A stretch of 64,000 nt of DNA from Streptomyces catenulae (GCF_000718015.1 NZ_JODY01000003.1:310001-374000), one strand, 5' to 3'; counted from the first letter of the stretch, positions 24,872 through 33,700 are shown. Numbers and translations: made by a program. The notes: generated by a model from the sequence alone, not told the origin.

Positions 24872-25063
24872 CCGGCTCCGGCCGGGCCGGGTGCTCCGGG
24901 GCACTGCGTACGCCCCGCAGCGCCGGGCCGCCCCGGCGGACAGCCGTCGGGGCGGGCCTCGTTGCGCCCGGCGCGCCCCGTGCGGTCTGCTGGCCGGGTT
25001 GATCATCCGCCGGGGCGGAGCCCGTCCGGCCCGGCGGCCCGCCGCGCCCCGAGGAGCCCGCCC

Positions 25064-26887
25064 GTGTTCACCACCCGCCCCACTCTCCAAGGCACCTTCG
25101 GGATGGCCGCCACCACCCACTGGCTGGCCTCCCAGTCCGCCATGGCGGTGCTGGAGGACGGCGGCAACGCCTTCGACGCGGCCGTCGCCGCCGGATTCGT
25201 CCTGCACGTCGTCGAACCACATCTGAACGGCCCGGCCGGTGAGGTGCCGATCCTCCTCGCCCCGGCGGGCGGCCCCGTCCAGGTCCTGTGCGGCCAGGGC
25301 CCCGCGCCCGCCGGGGCGAGCATCGCCCACTACACCGGCCTCGGCCTCGACCTGGTCCCCGGCACCGGCCCGCTCGCCGCCGCCGTCCCCGGCGCCTTCG
25401 ACGCCTGGATGCTGCTCCTGCGCGACCACGGCACCAAACGCCTCGCCGACGTCCTGCGGTACGCCATCGGGTACGCCGAACACGGCCACCCCGCCGTCGA
25501 GCGGATCGGCGAGACCATCGCCACCGTCCAGGACCTCTTCACCACCGAGTGGACCACCTCCGCCGAGCTGTATCTGCCCGACGGCCGCCCCGTCGCCCCG
25601 GGCGGGCTGCTCCGCAACCGCCCGCTGGCCGCGACCTGGCGGCGGCTGACCGCGGAGGCGGAGGCCGCCGGGCCCGGCCGCGAGACACAGATCGACGCGG
25701 CCCGCCGTATCTGGCGCGAGGGCTTCATCGCCGACGCCCTCGCCGACTTCGCCGCCCGCCCCGCCATGGACACCTCCGGCGCACGCCACGCGGGGACCCT
25801 CACCGGCGCCGACCTCGCCGCCCACGCCGCCCACTACGAGGCGCCGGTCACCCACGACTGGAACGGCTGGACCGTCGCCAAGGCGGGCCCCTGGTCACAG
25901 GGCCCCGCCTTCCTCCAGCAACTCGCCCTGCTGCCCGACACCCTGCCGCCCTACGGGAGCGCCGCGTACCTCCACACCCTGATCGAGGGGTGCAAACTCG
26001 CGATGGCCGACCGCGAGGCCTGGTACGGCGACGCCGCCGAGGTCCCCGTCGCCACGCTCCTCGGCGACGCCTACAACACCGCCCGCCGCGCCCTGATCAC
26101 CGACACCGCCAGCCACGAGCTACGTCCCGGCAGCCCCGACGGCCGCGCTCCGCGCCTGGCCCGCCACGCCCTCGCCGCCGCCGCGGGCACCGCCGGAGCC
26201 GCCTGGTCCCCGGGCGCCGGGGAGCCGACCGTCGGCACCGGTCTGCCCACCGCCGACCCGGTGACCGGCCCGGACGGCGCCACCCGGGGCGACACCTGCC
26301 ACCTCGACATCGCCGACCGCTGGGGCAACCTCGTCTCGGCCACCCCCTCCGGCGGCTGGCTCCAGTCCAACCCGGTCGTCCCCGGCCTCGGCTTCCCGCT
26401 CGGCACCCGCCTCCAGATGACGTGGCTGGAGGCGGGGCTGCCGGGCAGCCTCACCCCGGGGCGCCGCCCCCGCACCACGCTGACGCCGTCGATGGCGCTC
26501 CGCGACGGCGTACCCGTCATGGCGTTCGGCACCCCGGGCGGCGACCAGCAGGACCAGTGGCAGGTCCACTTCTTCCTCGCGGTGGCACTGCGCGCACAGG
26601 TCCGCTCCGGCCTCGACCTCCAGGGCGCCATCGACGCCCCGAACTGGCACAACGACTCCTTCCCCGGCTCCTTCCACCCGCGCACCATGCGGCCCGGCGC
26701 GGTCACCGTCGAATCCCGTGTCGGCCCGGACGTCATCGACGGACTGCGCCGCCGCGGCCACCACGTCACCGTCGGCGGCCCCTGGTCGGAGGGGCGGCTC
26801 TGCGCCGTGGCCCGCGATCCGGAGACCGGGGTGCTGTCGGCCGCCGCGAACCCGCGCGGTATGCAGGGCTACGCGGTCGGACGCTGA
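25064..26887 (+). CDS. Gamma-glutamyltransferase family Ntn-hydrolase
   Basis: A 607-residue protein starting at GTG 25064 behind GAGGAG. It follows the GGT plan: N-terminal A-S-Q-S-A-M-A-V-L-E-D-G-G-N-A-F-D-A-A-V-A segment, P-L-A-A-A-V-P-G-A-F-D-A-W, then the autoprocessing site D-T-C-H with nucleophile T411 (GDTCHLDIADRWGNLVSATPSGGW), and C-terminal T-P-G-G-D-Q-Q-D-Q-W. The family cleaves or transfers gamma-glutamyl groups of glutathione or other gamma-glutamyl compounds, or acts as a glutaryl-7-ACA-acylase-like amidase. No signal peptide is seen, so it is probably cytoplasmic. The nucleophile is followed by Cys instead of the usual small residue or Thr. Upstream is the aminotransferase remnant; downstream is a strong terminator. 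Confidence 0.9.
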   Translation: MFTTRPTLQGTFGMAATTHWLASQSAMAVLEDGGNAFDAAVAAGFVLHVVEPHLNGPAGEVPILLAPAGGPVQVLCGQGPAPAGASIAHYTGLGLDLVPGTGPLAAAVPGAFDAWMLLLRDHGTKRLADVLRYAIGYAEHGHPAVERIGETIATVQDLFTTEWTTSAELYLPDGRPVAPGGLLRNRPLAATWRRLTAEAEAAGPGRETQIDAARRIWREGFIADALADFAARPAMDTSGARHAGTLTGADLAAHAAHYEAPVTHDWNGWTVAKAGPWSQGPAFLQQLALLPDTLPPYGSAAYLHTLIEGCKLAMADREAWYGDAAEVPVATLLGDAYNTARRALITDTASHELRPGSPDGRAPRLARHALAAAAGTAGAAWSPGAGEPTVGTGLPTADPVTGPDGATRGDTCHLDIADRWGNLVSATPSGGWLQSNPVVPGLGFPLGTRLQMTWLEAGLPGSLTPGRRPRTTLTPSMALRDGVPVMAFGTPGGDQQDQWQVHFFLAVALRAQVRSGLDLQGAIDAPNWHNDSFPGSFHPRTMRPGAVTVESRVGPDVIDGLRRRGHHVTVGGPWSEGRLCAVARDPETGVLSAAANPRGMQGYAVGR

Positions 26888-26892
26888 GCCAC

Positions 26893-26936
26893 CCGCAGGT
26901 CACGGGCGGTCCCCGGCACCCGCCCGTGACCTGCGG
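26893..26936. terminator. Strong hairpin terminator
   Basis: A perfect 17-bp stem: left arm 26893-26909 (CCGCAGGTCACGGGCGG), right arm 26920-26936, 10-nt loop. It starts 6 bp after the gamma-glutamyltransferase stop and ends 61 bp before the next start, so it insulates the two plus-strand genes. Confidence 0.85.
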
Positions 26937-26997
26937 AGCACCTGGAATTCACCTCGGGTCCGGCTGCTGTGTCAGTGGGGCGTGGTTCGATGGACGC

Positions 26998-27897
26998 ATG
27001 ATCGAAGCAGTCGACAACCGCAATCCGGGAGATTTCGTACACCCCACCGCCGCCCCGGCCCTCCGGCCGCAGGCCGCCGTCCCGACGCCCGAGGAAGCCG
27101 CCGCCGTCGAGGACGCGATACGCCGCGCCGCGGCCGAGGAGATCCTGCCGCGCTTCCGGCAGCTCGCCGACGAGGACGTCGTCGAGAAGAACGGCCCGCA
27201 CGACCTCGTCACCACCGCCGACCGCCGCGCCGAGGAACAGCTCACCACCGCCCTCGCCGCCCTGCTGCCCGGCTCCGTGGTCGTCGGCGAGGAGGCCGTC
27301 CACGCCGACCCGTCCGTCCTCGACGCGCTGAGCGGCGACGCCCCCGTCTGGATCGTGGACCCGGTCGACGGCACCCGCCAGTTCGTCCACGGCGACCCCG
27401 GCTTCGCCACCCTCGTCGCCCTCGCCCACCACGGCGAGGTGCTCGCCTCCTGGACGTACGCACCGGCCCTCGGTCTGATGGCGGTCGCCCGCCGCGGCCA
27501 CGGCGCCACGCTGAACGGCGCACTGCTCGTCCCGCACCCCGCCGTGCCCGGCGCCGCCCTCGAAGTCGCCATCTCCCACTACGACTTCACCACCGACGAC
27601 CAGAAGCGGGTGCTCGGCGCCCTCGACACCGAAGGCGTCGCCCCGCGCCCCTGCGGCTCGGCCGGTCTGGAGTATCTGCGCATCGCCCGCGGTGAGATAG
27701 CGGCGACCGCCTTCAGCTGGGAGAACGCCTGGGACCACGCCGCCGGACTGCTCCTCGTCCAGGAGACGGGCGGCACCGACGCCACCGTCGCCGGGGTGCC
27801 GTTCGCGCTGGCCGGGGGCAACGCCCTGCCCTTCACCGCGGCACGGGACGCCGAGGTGGCCCGGCGTATCCTCGGACTGCTGGCAGCCGCCAACTGA
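26998..27897 (+). CDS. Inositol monophosphatase / histidinol-phosphatase family protein
   Basis: A 299-residue member of the inositol monophosphatase superfamily. Motifs are complete: D-L-V-T-T-A-D for the first metal, [17 protein letters not shown], and [10 protein letters not shown] for the second site. The DPVDGTRQF variant is typical of actinobacterial histidinol-phosphatase-like enzymes rather than true inositol monophosphatase. It hydrolyses phosphate monoesters with Mg2+ in the cytoplasm. The ATG at 26998 is preceded by TTCGAT six nt upstream, so it may be another leaderless gene, though the hexamer lacks the invariant A of TANNNT. It differs clearly in sequence from the other family member at 15692. 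Confidence 0.88.
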   Translation: MIEAVDNRNPGDFVHPTAAPALRPQAAVPTPEEAAAVEDAIRRAAAEEILPRFRQLADEDVVEKNGPHDLVTTADRRAEEQLTTALAALLPGSVVVGEEAVHADPSVLDALSGDAPVWIVDPVDGTRQFVHGDPGFATLVALAHHGEVLASWTYAPALGLMAVARRGHGATLNGALLVPHPAVPGAALEVAISHYDFTTDDQKRVLGALDTEGVAPRPCGSAGLEYLRIARGEIAATAFSWENAWDHAAGLLLVQETGGTDATVAGVPFALAGGNALPFTAARDAEVARRILGLLAAAN

Positions 27898-27938
27898 CCC
27901 CCGCGGCGGCGGGGGCCGCACACGAGGGAGTGGCACAG

Positions 27939-29360
27939 GTGCCGAGAATGCTCGATGCCGTGGTGATCGGCGCAGGTCCCAACGGCCTGACGGCGGCAGT
28001 CGAACTGGCCCGCCGCGGGCTGTCCGTGGAGGTCTTCGAGGCCCGCGACACGATCGGCGGCGGCGCCCGCACCGAGGAGCTGACCCTCCCCGGCTTCCAC
28101 CACGACCCCTGCTCCGCCGCCCACCCCTTCGGCATCGGCTCCCCGGCGTTCGCCACCATGCCGCTCGCCCGCCACGGCCTCGAATGGCTCCACGCCGACC
28201 TGCCGATGGCGCACCCCTTCCCGGACGGCACCGCCGCGGTGCTCGCCCGCTCCGTCGCCGAGACCGCCCGCTCCTTCGGCGCCCACGACGCCGGTGCGTA
28301 CCGCAGGCTCGTCGCCCCGTTCCTCGGCAAGTGGGACACGATGGCGCACGACTTCCTGCGCACCCAGTGGCTGGGCCTGCCGCGCGACCCGGTGACGTAC
28401 GCCCGCTTCGGGCTGACCGCGATGCAGCCGATCACCCTGCTGGAGCGCCGCTTCCGCGGCGAGAAGGCCCGGGGTCTGCTCGCCGGTCTCGCGGCGCACG
28501 CGATGGCCCCGCTCGGCGGCTTCGGCACCAGCGGTCTGGCGATGATGTTCGCGCTCGCCGGGCACGAGCGCGGCTGGCCGGTGGCGCGCGGCGGCTCCCA
28601 GGCGATCTCCGACGCGCTCGCCGGACTGCTCCGTGAGCACGGCGGCACCGTCCACACCGACTTCGAGGTCAAGCGGCTGGACGATCTCCCCCCGGCCCGC
28701 GCCTACGTCTTCGACACCTCGCCCACCGCGCTCGCCCGTATCGCCGGTCTGGGCAACGCCTACCGCGACGTCACGTACGGCCCTAGCGTCTTCAAGATCG
28801 ACTACGCGCTCTCCGGCCCGGTCCCCTGGACCGCCGAGGAGGCCCGCCGCGCCGGGACCGTCCACATCGGCCCCACCAGCGGCGAGATCGCCGCCGCCCT
28901 CGACGCCGCCGCCCGGGGCGCGGACCCCACCGTCCCGTTCCTGATCACCACCCAGCCCAGCATCGTCGATCCGGGCCGCGCCCCCGAGGGCAAGCACACC
29001 TTCTGGGCGTACGGCCATGTCCCCAACGGCTGGGAGGGGGACGCGACCGAGGTCGTCGAGCGGCAGATCGAGCGGTTCGCCCCCGACTTCCGCGATCTGG
29101 TACTGGCCCGCGCCGTCGCCGGTCCGCCCCAACTCGCCGCCCGCAACGCCAACTACGTCGGCGGCGACACCGCCACCGGCTCCGCCGCGGGGCTGCGCCT
29201 GCTGATCCGCCCCAAGCTGGCCCGCGTCCCGTACGCCACCGCGCACCCCGCCGTCTTCCTCTGCTCCCAGGCGACCCCGCCCGGCCCGGGTGTCCACGGC
29301 ATGTCCGGCCACCACGCCGCCCGCTTCGTCTGGCGCCGGCTCCACGGCGGCGCACGCTGA
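27939..29360 (+). CDS. FAD-dependent phytoene-desaturase-type oxidoreductase
   Basis: A 473-residue flavoprotein of the carotenoid desaturase/amine oxidase superfamily. The dinucleotide-binding motif is [22 protein letters not shown] with [17 protein letters not shown]. It also has the [14 protein letters not shown]-contact helix and the C-terminal [18 protein letters not shown] motif. Homologues in Streptomyces are annotated simply as NAD(P)/FAD-dependent oxidoreductase; no carotenoid cluster is nearby, so the substrate is open. The start was set at GTG 27939 because GAGGG (27924-27928) is about 10 nt upstream; GTG 27930 would leave almost no spacing. A strong terminator follows. Confidence 0.88.
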   Translation: MPRMLDAVVIGAGPNGLTAAVELARRGLSVEVFEARDTIGGGARTEELTLPGFHHDPCSAAHPFGIGSPAFATMPLARHGLEWLHADLPMAHPFPDGTAAVLARSVAETARSFGAHDAGAYRRLVAPFLGKWDTMAHDFLRTQWLGLPRDPVTYARFGLTAMQPITLLERRFRGEKARGLLAGLAAHAMAPLGGFGTSGLAMMFALAGHERGWPVARGGSQAISDALAGLLREHGGTVHTDFEVKRLDDLPPARAYVFDTSPTALARIAGLGNAYRDVTYGPSVFKIDYALSGPVPWTAEEARRAGTVHIGPTSGEIAAALDAAARGADPTVPFLITTQPSIVDPGRAPEGKHTFWAYGHVPNGWEGDATEVVERQIERFAPDFRDLVLARAVAGPPQLAARNANYVGGDTATGSAAGLRLLIRPKLARVPYATAHPAVFLCSQATPPGPGVHGMSGHHAARFVWRRLHGGAR

Positions 29361-29402
29361 ACGCCGCCTGAACGCCGCGGACTCCACCCGCCCGCCACAC
29401 AC

Positions 29403-29442
29403 CGGTGCCGGTCTTCCTCCCGCGAGAGGAAGACCGGCACCG
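29403..29442. terminator. Strong hairpin terminator
   Basis: Perfect 17-bp stem, left arm 29403-29419 (CGGTGCCGGTCTTCCTC), right arm 29426-29442, 6-nt loop. It lies 42 bp after the FAD oxidoreductase stop. Confidence 0.9.
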
Positions 29443-29481
29443 TCGTTATGCGGAACGAAGCTCACCACTTGACAACTTCAG

Positions 29482-29510
29482 TTACCAAAACCCTTTCCGT
29501 GAACTACAGT
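29482..29510 (+). promoter_or_regulatory. Leaderless promoter in AT-rich pocket
   Basis: The -10 TACAGT (29505-29510) ends 7 nt before ATG 29518. A -35-like TTACCA (29482-29487) lies 17 bp upstream of it. A consensus TTGACA also occurs at 29469-29474 but 30 bp from the -10. The 60 bp before the gene are far richer in A and T than the rest of the window. No ribosome-binding site is present. Confidence 0.5.
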
Positions 29511-29517
29511 CGTCATC

Positions 29518-30048
29518 ATGACGCGGATCGAAGCCACCGAAGCGGAAATCACCGCCCTGGAAACAGCTCTCTACGACGCGCTCAACCCCTTGGTCACCGG
29601 CGTACGCGCCCGGGAGACCGGCCTCCCCGCCGAGCGCATGGGGGACGCCGACCCCGTCGACGTCACGCTCTCCGTCCTGTCCTGCTGGAAGATCGTGGAC
29701 GCCACGGTCGAGCGGCTGACGGCGGGCGCCGCCCGGACGGCGGGCTCCTACGGCGCCAGCTACGAGCGGCTGGGAGCGGCCTGGGGCATCACCCGCCAGG
29801 GCGCCCGGAAGAAGTGGCCCGACGCCGTCGAACGCCCGAGGGCGGGCATACCCGAGCCCAGCACCGTCGAACTCTTCGGCGGCATAGCCGAGTTGTACTG
29901 GGACCCGGTCCCGAACGGCTGGCGCTGGAAGGGCGCAGCCGCCGACGGCACCCCCGGTGAGGCCGACGGCTCCCACCCCCTGGGCAGCAGAGAGGAGGCC
30001 GCCGCCTACGCGGGCGCCTTCCTGAAGGAGCACGCGGGGGGCGGGTGA
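29518..30048 (+). CDS. Hypothetical protein with HTH-like segment
   Basis: A 176-residue acidic cytoplasmic protein that I do not recognise by family. It has an N-terminal helical region with alternating E-A-x(3)-I-T-A-L-E-T-A-L, a potential helix-turn-helix (Y-E-R-L-G-A-A-W-G-I-T-R-Q-G-A-R-K-K-W), and a C-terminal segment (LYWDPVPNGWRWKG, then a hydrophilic tail with alanine-rich helix). The WGITRQGARKKW element is typical of small Streptomyces regulators in which the DNA-binding helix sits in mid-protein. It is probably monocistronic: a terminator lies upstream and the next gene has its own leaderless promoter. Confidence 0.65.
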   Translation: MTRIEATEAEITALETALYDALNPLVTGVRARETGLPAERMGDADPVDVTLSVLSCWKIVDATVERLTAGAARTAGSYGASYERLGAAWGITRQGARKKWPDAVERPRAGIPEPSTVELFGGIAELYWDPVPNGWRWKGAAADGTPGEADGSHPLGSREEAAAYAGAFLKEHAGGG

Positions 30049-30090
30049 GGGGGCGGGGGCGCGCTCCCTCACCCGCACCGCCCCTGCGGC

Positions 30091-30096
30091 TACCTT
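30091..30096 (+). promoter_or_regulatory. -10 hexamer TACCTT, leaderless promoter
   Basis: TACCTT ends 6 nt before ATG 30103; the gap CGGGGC carries no ribosome-binding site. No clear -35 was found. Confidence 0.45.
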
Positions 30097-30102
30097 CGGG
30101 GC

Positions 30103-31059
30103 ATGCGCATCCTTGTCCTCGGCGGGACCTCATTCGTGGGTCGGGCCTTTGTGGAAGACGCCCTTCAAATGGGCGCGGGCATCACGCTGTTCGGCCGGGG
30201 CCGGACGGGGCCCGAGCTGTTTCCGGGAGTGCCCCGGCGGCTCGGCGACCGGGACACCGGCGACTACACGGCGCTACGGGAGGGGATGTGGGACGCGGTC
30301 GTCGACGTCAGCGGGTATGTACCGCGCCACGTCGGCCAGGCCATGGACGTACTCGGCGATCGCGTCGGCAGATACTTCTTCCTCTCCAGCCAGGCCGTCT
30401 ACGTCCGGACGGGGGTGGCCGCCGGGGCGGATGAGGACACCCCGCGCCTACCGCCCGTCCGGGACACCGAGGAGCTGACGGAGGAGACCTACGGACCACT
30501 CAAAGTGGCGTGCGAGGACGACGTGTTCGCCCGGTACGGCGCCAGGGCGACCGTGGTGCGGCCGGGGAAGGTCGTCGGGCCGCACGATGCCCAGGACGGT
30601 GTCACCTACTGGCTGCGCCGGGCCGCGCGTGGCGGGCGGGTGGCGCTGCCGGGGCGCCCGGAGCAGCCGGTCCAGGTGGTCGACTCGCGGGACCTGGCGC
30701 GACTGATCGTGCGGCTGCTGGCGGACGACCGGCCCGGCGCCTTCCACGCCGTCGGACCGGCCGAGCCGACCACCCTGGCCGGGCTGATCCACGCCGGTGC
30801 GCGGGTCGCGGGCAGCGGTGTCGACCTCGTCCCGGTGCCCGCCGACGCGGTCTCCCCGCCGCTGCCGCTGATCCGGCCCGAGCCGATGTGGCCGACCCAG
30901 CAACGCGACCCGGCGCGGGCACGGGCGGCCGGGATGCCCGCGACCCCGCTGGAGACCACCCTCGCCGACGTTCTCACCTGGGACCGCGAACGCGGCGAAC
31001 CGCCCCTGGACCACGGCCTGACCCCGGAGGAGGAGGCGCGCCTGCTCGCCGGTGCCTGA
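30103..31059 (+). CDS. NAD-dependent epimerase/dehydratase family protein
   Basis: A 318-residue extended-type short-chain dehydrogenase. The nucleotide-binding motif is M-R-I-L-V-L-G-G-T-S-F-V-G-R-A-F. The strand carrying the catalytic serines reads F-F-L-S-S-Q-A-V-Y, but the expected YxxxK is Y-G-P-L-K-V-A-C-E, so the triad residues are in place. Members with LGGTxFVG and this tail resemble the CSP41/isoflavone-reductase-like branch found across Streptomyces; the substrate is likely a nucleotide sugar or related metabolite but cannot be fixed. The gene is isolated from its neighbours by the microsatellite downstream. Leaderless expression is predicted. Confidence 0.85.
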   Translation: MRILVLGGTSFVGRAFVEDALQMGAGITLFGRGRTGPELFPGVPRRLGDRDTGDYTALREGMWDAVVDVSGYVPRHVGQAMDVLGDRVGRYFFLSSQAVYVRTGVAAGADEDTPRLPPVRDTEELTEETYGPLKVACEDDVFARYGARATVVRPGKVVGPHDAQDGVTYWLRRAARGGRVALPGRPEQPVQVVDSRDLARLIVRLLADDRPGAFHAVGPAEPTTLAGLIHAGARVAGSGVDLVPVPADAVSPPLPLIRPEPMWPTQQRDPARARAAGMPATPLETTLADVLTWDRERGEPPLDHGLTPEEEARLLAGA

Positions 31060-31153
31060 GCCGGAACGGCCGCGCCGACACCCGGACGTTCCGTGCGTCG
31101 GGTCGGCCCGAGCCGCCCGGGCTGACCCGCGCCCCGCCCGCCCCGGTGTGGTT

Positions 31154-31181
31154 GCCCGCTGCCCGCTGCCCGCTGCCCGCT
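31154..31181. repeat. Heptamer tandem repeat (GCCCGCT)4
   Basis: Four perfect copies of GCCCGCT (31154-31160, 31161-31167, 31168-31174, 31175-31181) followed by degenerate copies (GCCCGCC, GCCCGCG) up to about 31195. The tract lies between convergent genes. Replication slippage could vary its copy number. Confidence 0.85.
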
Positions 31182-31210
31182 GCCCGCCGCCCGCGCCGCG
31201 CCCCCCCCGT

Positions 31211-31738
31211 CTACCCCTCCGCCGCGGCGCGTTCGTAGGCGCGGGTGAGTTCGGCGAGGACGCCGTCGGTGGGGAGGGGGTGGCCTTCGAGGTGGGTGGC
31301 GCGGAGTTCGGCCATGAAGCGTTCGCCCAGTTCGGGGCCGCCGGCCGCGAGGAGTTGGGCGCGGAGGGACAGTTCGGGTGTGGTGGGGAGCCAGCGGGCG
31401 CCCCAGGCGCCCAACTGGGTGAGGACGGGGACGAGTTGGACGGCGGCCTCGGTGAGCCGGTACTCGATCTTCTGCCGGTGGCTCGGATCGTCGTGCCGGG
31501 TCAGCAGTCCGGCGGCGGTGAGCTTGGCGAGCCGGGCGGCGAGGATGTTCGACGCGATGCCCTCGACGGAGTGGGTGAGCAGTTCGCGGAAGTGTCGGTG
31601 GCCGCCGAACATCAGGTCCCGCAGCACGATCAGGCTCCAGCGGTCGCCCAGCAGCTCGACGGTGAGATTGATCGGGCAGCCCGACTTCCCCGGCGGCACG
31701 GGCAGCCGTTCGGCCGATTCCGGTTGCGGGGTGTCCAT
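31211..31738 (-). CDS. HxlR-family transcriptional regulator
   Basis: A 175-residue winged-helix regulator. The HxlR hallmark is C-P-I-N-L-T-V-E-L-L-G-D-R-W-S-L-I-V-L-R-D-L-M-F-G-G-H-R-H-F-R-E-L, followed by I-A-S-N-I-L-A-A-R-L-A-K-L-T-A-A-G-L and Y-R-L-T-E-A. The cysteine at the start of that block (SGCPINL) can act as a redox or electrophile sensor in some relatives. ATG 31738 is preferred over ATG 31756 because the core begins soon after. It is divergent from the RibD-like reductase, with the dyad GATTGCAATC in between, and probably represses both genes until an electrophile or drug is present. Confidence 0.9.
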   Translation of the reverse strand: MDTPQPESAERLPVPPGKSGCPINLTVELLGDRWSLIVLRDLMFGGHRHFRELLTHSVEGIASNILAARLAKLTAAGLLTRHDDPSHRQKIEYRLTEAAVQLVPVLTQLGAWGARWLPTTPELSLRAQLLAAGGPELGERFMAELRATHLEGHPLPTDGVLAELTRAYERAAAEG

Positions 31739-31764
31739 GGCGGAGTACGGTACCACCGGTTGTT

Positions 31765-31774
31765 GATTGCAATC
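31765..31774. promoter_or_regulatory. Candidate HxlR operator GATTGCAATC
   Basis: A perfect 10-bp palindrome lies 27 bp from the HxlR start codon, overlapping a possible -35 (TTGCAA on the minus strand, 17 bp from CGTACT). Position and symmetry fit an operator for the divergent HxlR/RibD-like pair. Confidence 0.5.
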
Positions 31775-31816
31775 GGATGCCGGGGTCGGTCGGCTCCGGC
31801 TCCTTGAGGAGGGCTC

Positions 31817-32461
31817 ATGTCACAGCTGTTGCGGGTGCAGTGTTTCTGTGTGTCGCGGGACGGGTTCGGCTCCGGCGAGGGGCAGAGCCTGGAGCGGCCC
31901 TTCGGCCATGCGGACCCCGCCGCGCTGGTCTCCTGGGCGGGCGCCACTGCGAGCTGGGTGAACCGCACCGAACCGGGCGGCACCCGCGGTCTGGACGACT
32001 ACTTCACCCGCGACCACGCCGCCAACATCGGGGCGGAGATCATGGGGCGCAACAAGTTCGGCCCCCAGCGCGGCCCGTGGCAGGACTACTCCTGGCAGGG
32101 CTGGTGGGGCGACACCCCGCCGTTCCACACCCCGGTCTTCGTCCTCACCCACCATCCGCGTCCGTCCTTCACCCTGGCCGACACCACCTTCCACTTCCTC
32201 GATGCCACCCCGGTCGAGGCGCTGGCCCGGGCGAAGGAAGCCGCGGCGGGGCGCGATGTCCGCCTCGGCGGGGGAGTCGCCACCGTCCGGGAGTTCCTCG
32301 CCGCCGATCTGGTCGACACCCTGCACATCGCCGTCGCCCCCGTCGATCTGCACCGCGGCGAACGCCTCTGGGAGAGCCCCGACGAGCTTCTGGACCGCTT
32401 CCACCTGGAGAAGGTGCCGAGCCCCAGCGGCGTCGTCCACCATCTGTTCTGGCGGCGCTGA
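31817..32461 (+). CDS. Dihydrofolate-reductase-like (RibD C-terminal domain) reductase
   Basis: A 214-residue protein with the DHFR/RibD-reductase fold: it begins with M-S-Q-L-L-R-V-Q-C-F-C-V-S-R-D-G, and later has E-I-M-G-R-N-K-F-G-P, then P-V-F-V-L-T-H-H-P-R-P and G-G-V-A-T-V-R-E-F-L-A-A-D-L-V-D-T-L-H-I-A-V-A-P-V. It probably uses NADPH to reduce a small molecule. This class is common beside HxlR regulators and is not the essential folate enzyme. ATG 31817 follows GAGGAGGG closely. The neighbouring regulator, 79 bp away and divergent, is the likely controller. True substrate unknown. Confidence 0.85.
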   Translation: MSQLLRVQCFCVSRDGFGSGEGQSLERPFGHADPAALVSWAGATASWVNRTEPGGTRGLDDYFTRDHAANIGAEIMGRNKFGPQRGPWQDYSWQGWWGDTPPFHTPVFVLTHHPRPSFTLADTTFHFLDATPVEALARAKEAAAGRDVRLGGGVATVREFLAADLVDTLHIAVAPVDLHRGERLWESPDELLDRFHLEKVPSPSGVVHHLFWRR

Positions 32462-32519
32462 CCGGGCCGTTCCGTCCGCCGTCCCCGTAAGTCTGACGCG
32501 CCGTCGCCCGGGCACGGCC

Positions 32520-32525
32520 TAGGCT
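32520..32525 (+). promoter_or_regulatory. -10 hexamer TAGGCT, leaderless promoter
   Basis: TAGGCT ends 7 nt before ATG 32533, and the gap CCCGCCC has no ribosome-binding site. A TCTGACG segment upstream (32492-32498) is a weak -35 candidate with over-long spacing. Confidence 0.45.
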
Positions 32526-32532
32526 CCCGCCC

Positions 32533-33084
32533 ATGAACGCCGCATCCGACGACGCCCAGACCCCGTCCGCCTCCGGCCCCCGGCTGGTGCTCGTCCGGGG
32601 GGACATCACCGAGCAGCGGGTGGACGCGGTGGTGAACGCCGCCAACTCCTCGTTGCTGGGCGGCGGGGGAGTGGACGGCGCGATCCACCGGCGGGGCGGC
32701 CCCGAGGTGCTGGCCGCCTGCCGTGCGCTGCGGGCGTCGCAGTACGGGCGGGGGCTGCCGACGGGCCGGGCGGTCGCGACCACGGCGGGTCGGCTGCCCG
32801 CGCGCTGGGTGATCCACACCGTCGGCCCCCGCCACTCGCCGGACGAGGACCGGTCCGCGCTGCTCGCCTCCTGCTACCGGGAGTCGCTGCGCCTCGCCGA
32901 TGAACTGGGCGCGCGGAGCGTCGCCTTCCCCGCGGTGTCCGCCGGAATCTACGGCTGGCCGATGGCGGACGCCGCGCGGATCGCGGTGACGACGGTACGG
33001 GCCACGCCGACCGCGGTGGCGGAGGTCAGATTCGTCCTCTTCGACGACCGGGCGTACGAGGCGTTCGCCGCACAACTGGACTGA
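32533..33084 (+). CDS. Macrodomain protein, probable O-acetyl-ADP-ribose deacetylase
   Basis: A 183-residue single macrodomain of the MacroD type. The ADP-ribose site is intact: G-D-I-T-E (adenine aspartate), V-V-N-A-A-N-S-S-L-L-G-G-G-G-V-D-G-A-I-H-R-R-G-G, and S-A-G-I-Y-G-W-P. These remove ADP-ribose from O-acetyl-ADP-ribose, proteins or nucleic acids. In this window it is notable as a possible counterpart to the TIR NADase-type genes, although they are 10-25 kb apart. It is probably leaderless and monocistronic. Confidence 0.92.
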   Translation: MNAASDDAQTPSASGPRLVLVRGDITEQRVDAVVNAANSSLLGGGGVDGAIHRRGGPEVLAACRALRASQYGRGLPTGRAVATTAGRLPARWVIHTVGPRHSPDEDRSALLASCYRESLRLADELGARSVAFPAVSAGIYGWPMADAARIAVTTVRATPTAVAEVRFVLFDDRAYEAFAAQLD

Positions 33085-33149
33085 CGCCGCGGCAGCCCGG
33101 ACGGCGCGGAAGTCCGGACGCCGCGGCAGCCCGCACGGCACGGGCCCGC

Positions 33150-33605
33150 TCACTCACCCCGCGGCCAGGGCCGTCCCCCCGAGCGTTCGATGTCGGCGTT
33201 GAAGCGGCGCAGGTAGGCGGCGAAGGCGGTGAGGTCCTCGTCCGACCAGTCGGCCATGACATGGTCCAGCGCGCGGACGGTTCCCGCGCGTTCCTCGTCG
33301 AGGGCGTGGGCGCCCTTGTCGGTGAGGCGGAACTTGCGGGCCATGCCGCCGCCGGGGTCGGGGATGCGCTCCACATGACCGGCGCGGAGGGCCGCGGCGG
33401 TCTGCCGGTTGAGGGTGGAGGGGTCCAGACCGAAGGCGTCGGTCAGTTCGCCGATCGACATGGGGCCCTGGACGCGGATGCGGCTGAGCAGCAGATAGGC
33501 GCTGTGGTCCAGTTCGCCGCCCCGGCGTCGCCCGCCCCGCCGGTTCAGCGTGTGGCGGCTGAGCAGCATCTGCTCGTACTCGATCGCGTCTGTCGCTCTG
33601 TTCAT
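33150..33605 (-). CDS. MarR-family transcriptional regulator
   Basis: A 151-residue MarR protein from ATG 33605 (GCAGGT upstream). The winged HTH reads Y-L-L-L-S-R-I then S-I-G-E-L-T-D-A-F-G-L-D-P-S-T-L-N-R-Q-T-A-A-L and wing F-R-L-T-D-K-G. Helices on both sides make the dimer. It is divergent from the Baeyer-Villiger operon with about 294 bp between, and two 13-bp dyads (33701-33713 and 33737-33749) sit in that region. The most economical model is a repressor of that operon, released by a ketone or aromatic ligand. Confidence 0.92.
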   Translation of the reverse strand: MNRATDAIEYEQMLLSRHTLNRRGGRRRGGELDHSAYLLLSRIRVQGPMSIGELTDAFGLDPSTLNRQTAAALRAGHVERIPDPGGGMARKFRLTDKGAHALDEERAGTVRALDHVMADWSDEDLTAFAAYLRRFNADIERSGGRPWPRGE

Positions 33606-33700
33606 ACCTGCCGTCGCTTCCTGGCTTCCGCTGTGTGACGCCGCGTCACCATCCGGCGGTTTCCACGCCGGTGGTGCGCCGGGACATCCTCTCATGCGCT

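Noticed and set aside
27939..29360. Carotenoid biosynthesis cluster
   Set aside because: The oxidoreductase has the phytoene-desaturase fold but no phytoene synthase, GGPP synthase or cyclase is nearby.
31154..31195. Possible CRISPR-like repeat
   Set aside because: Units are 7 bp and contiguous without spacers; this is a microsatellite.
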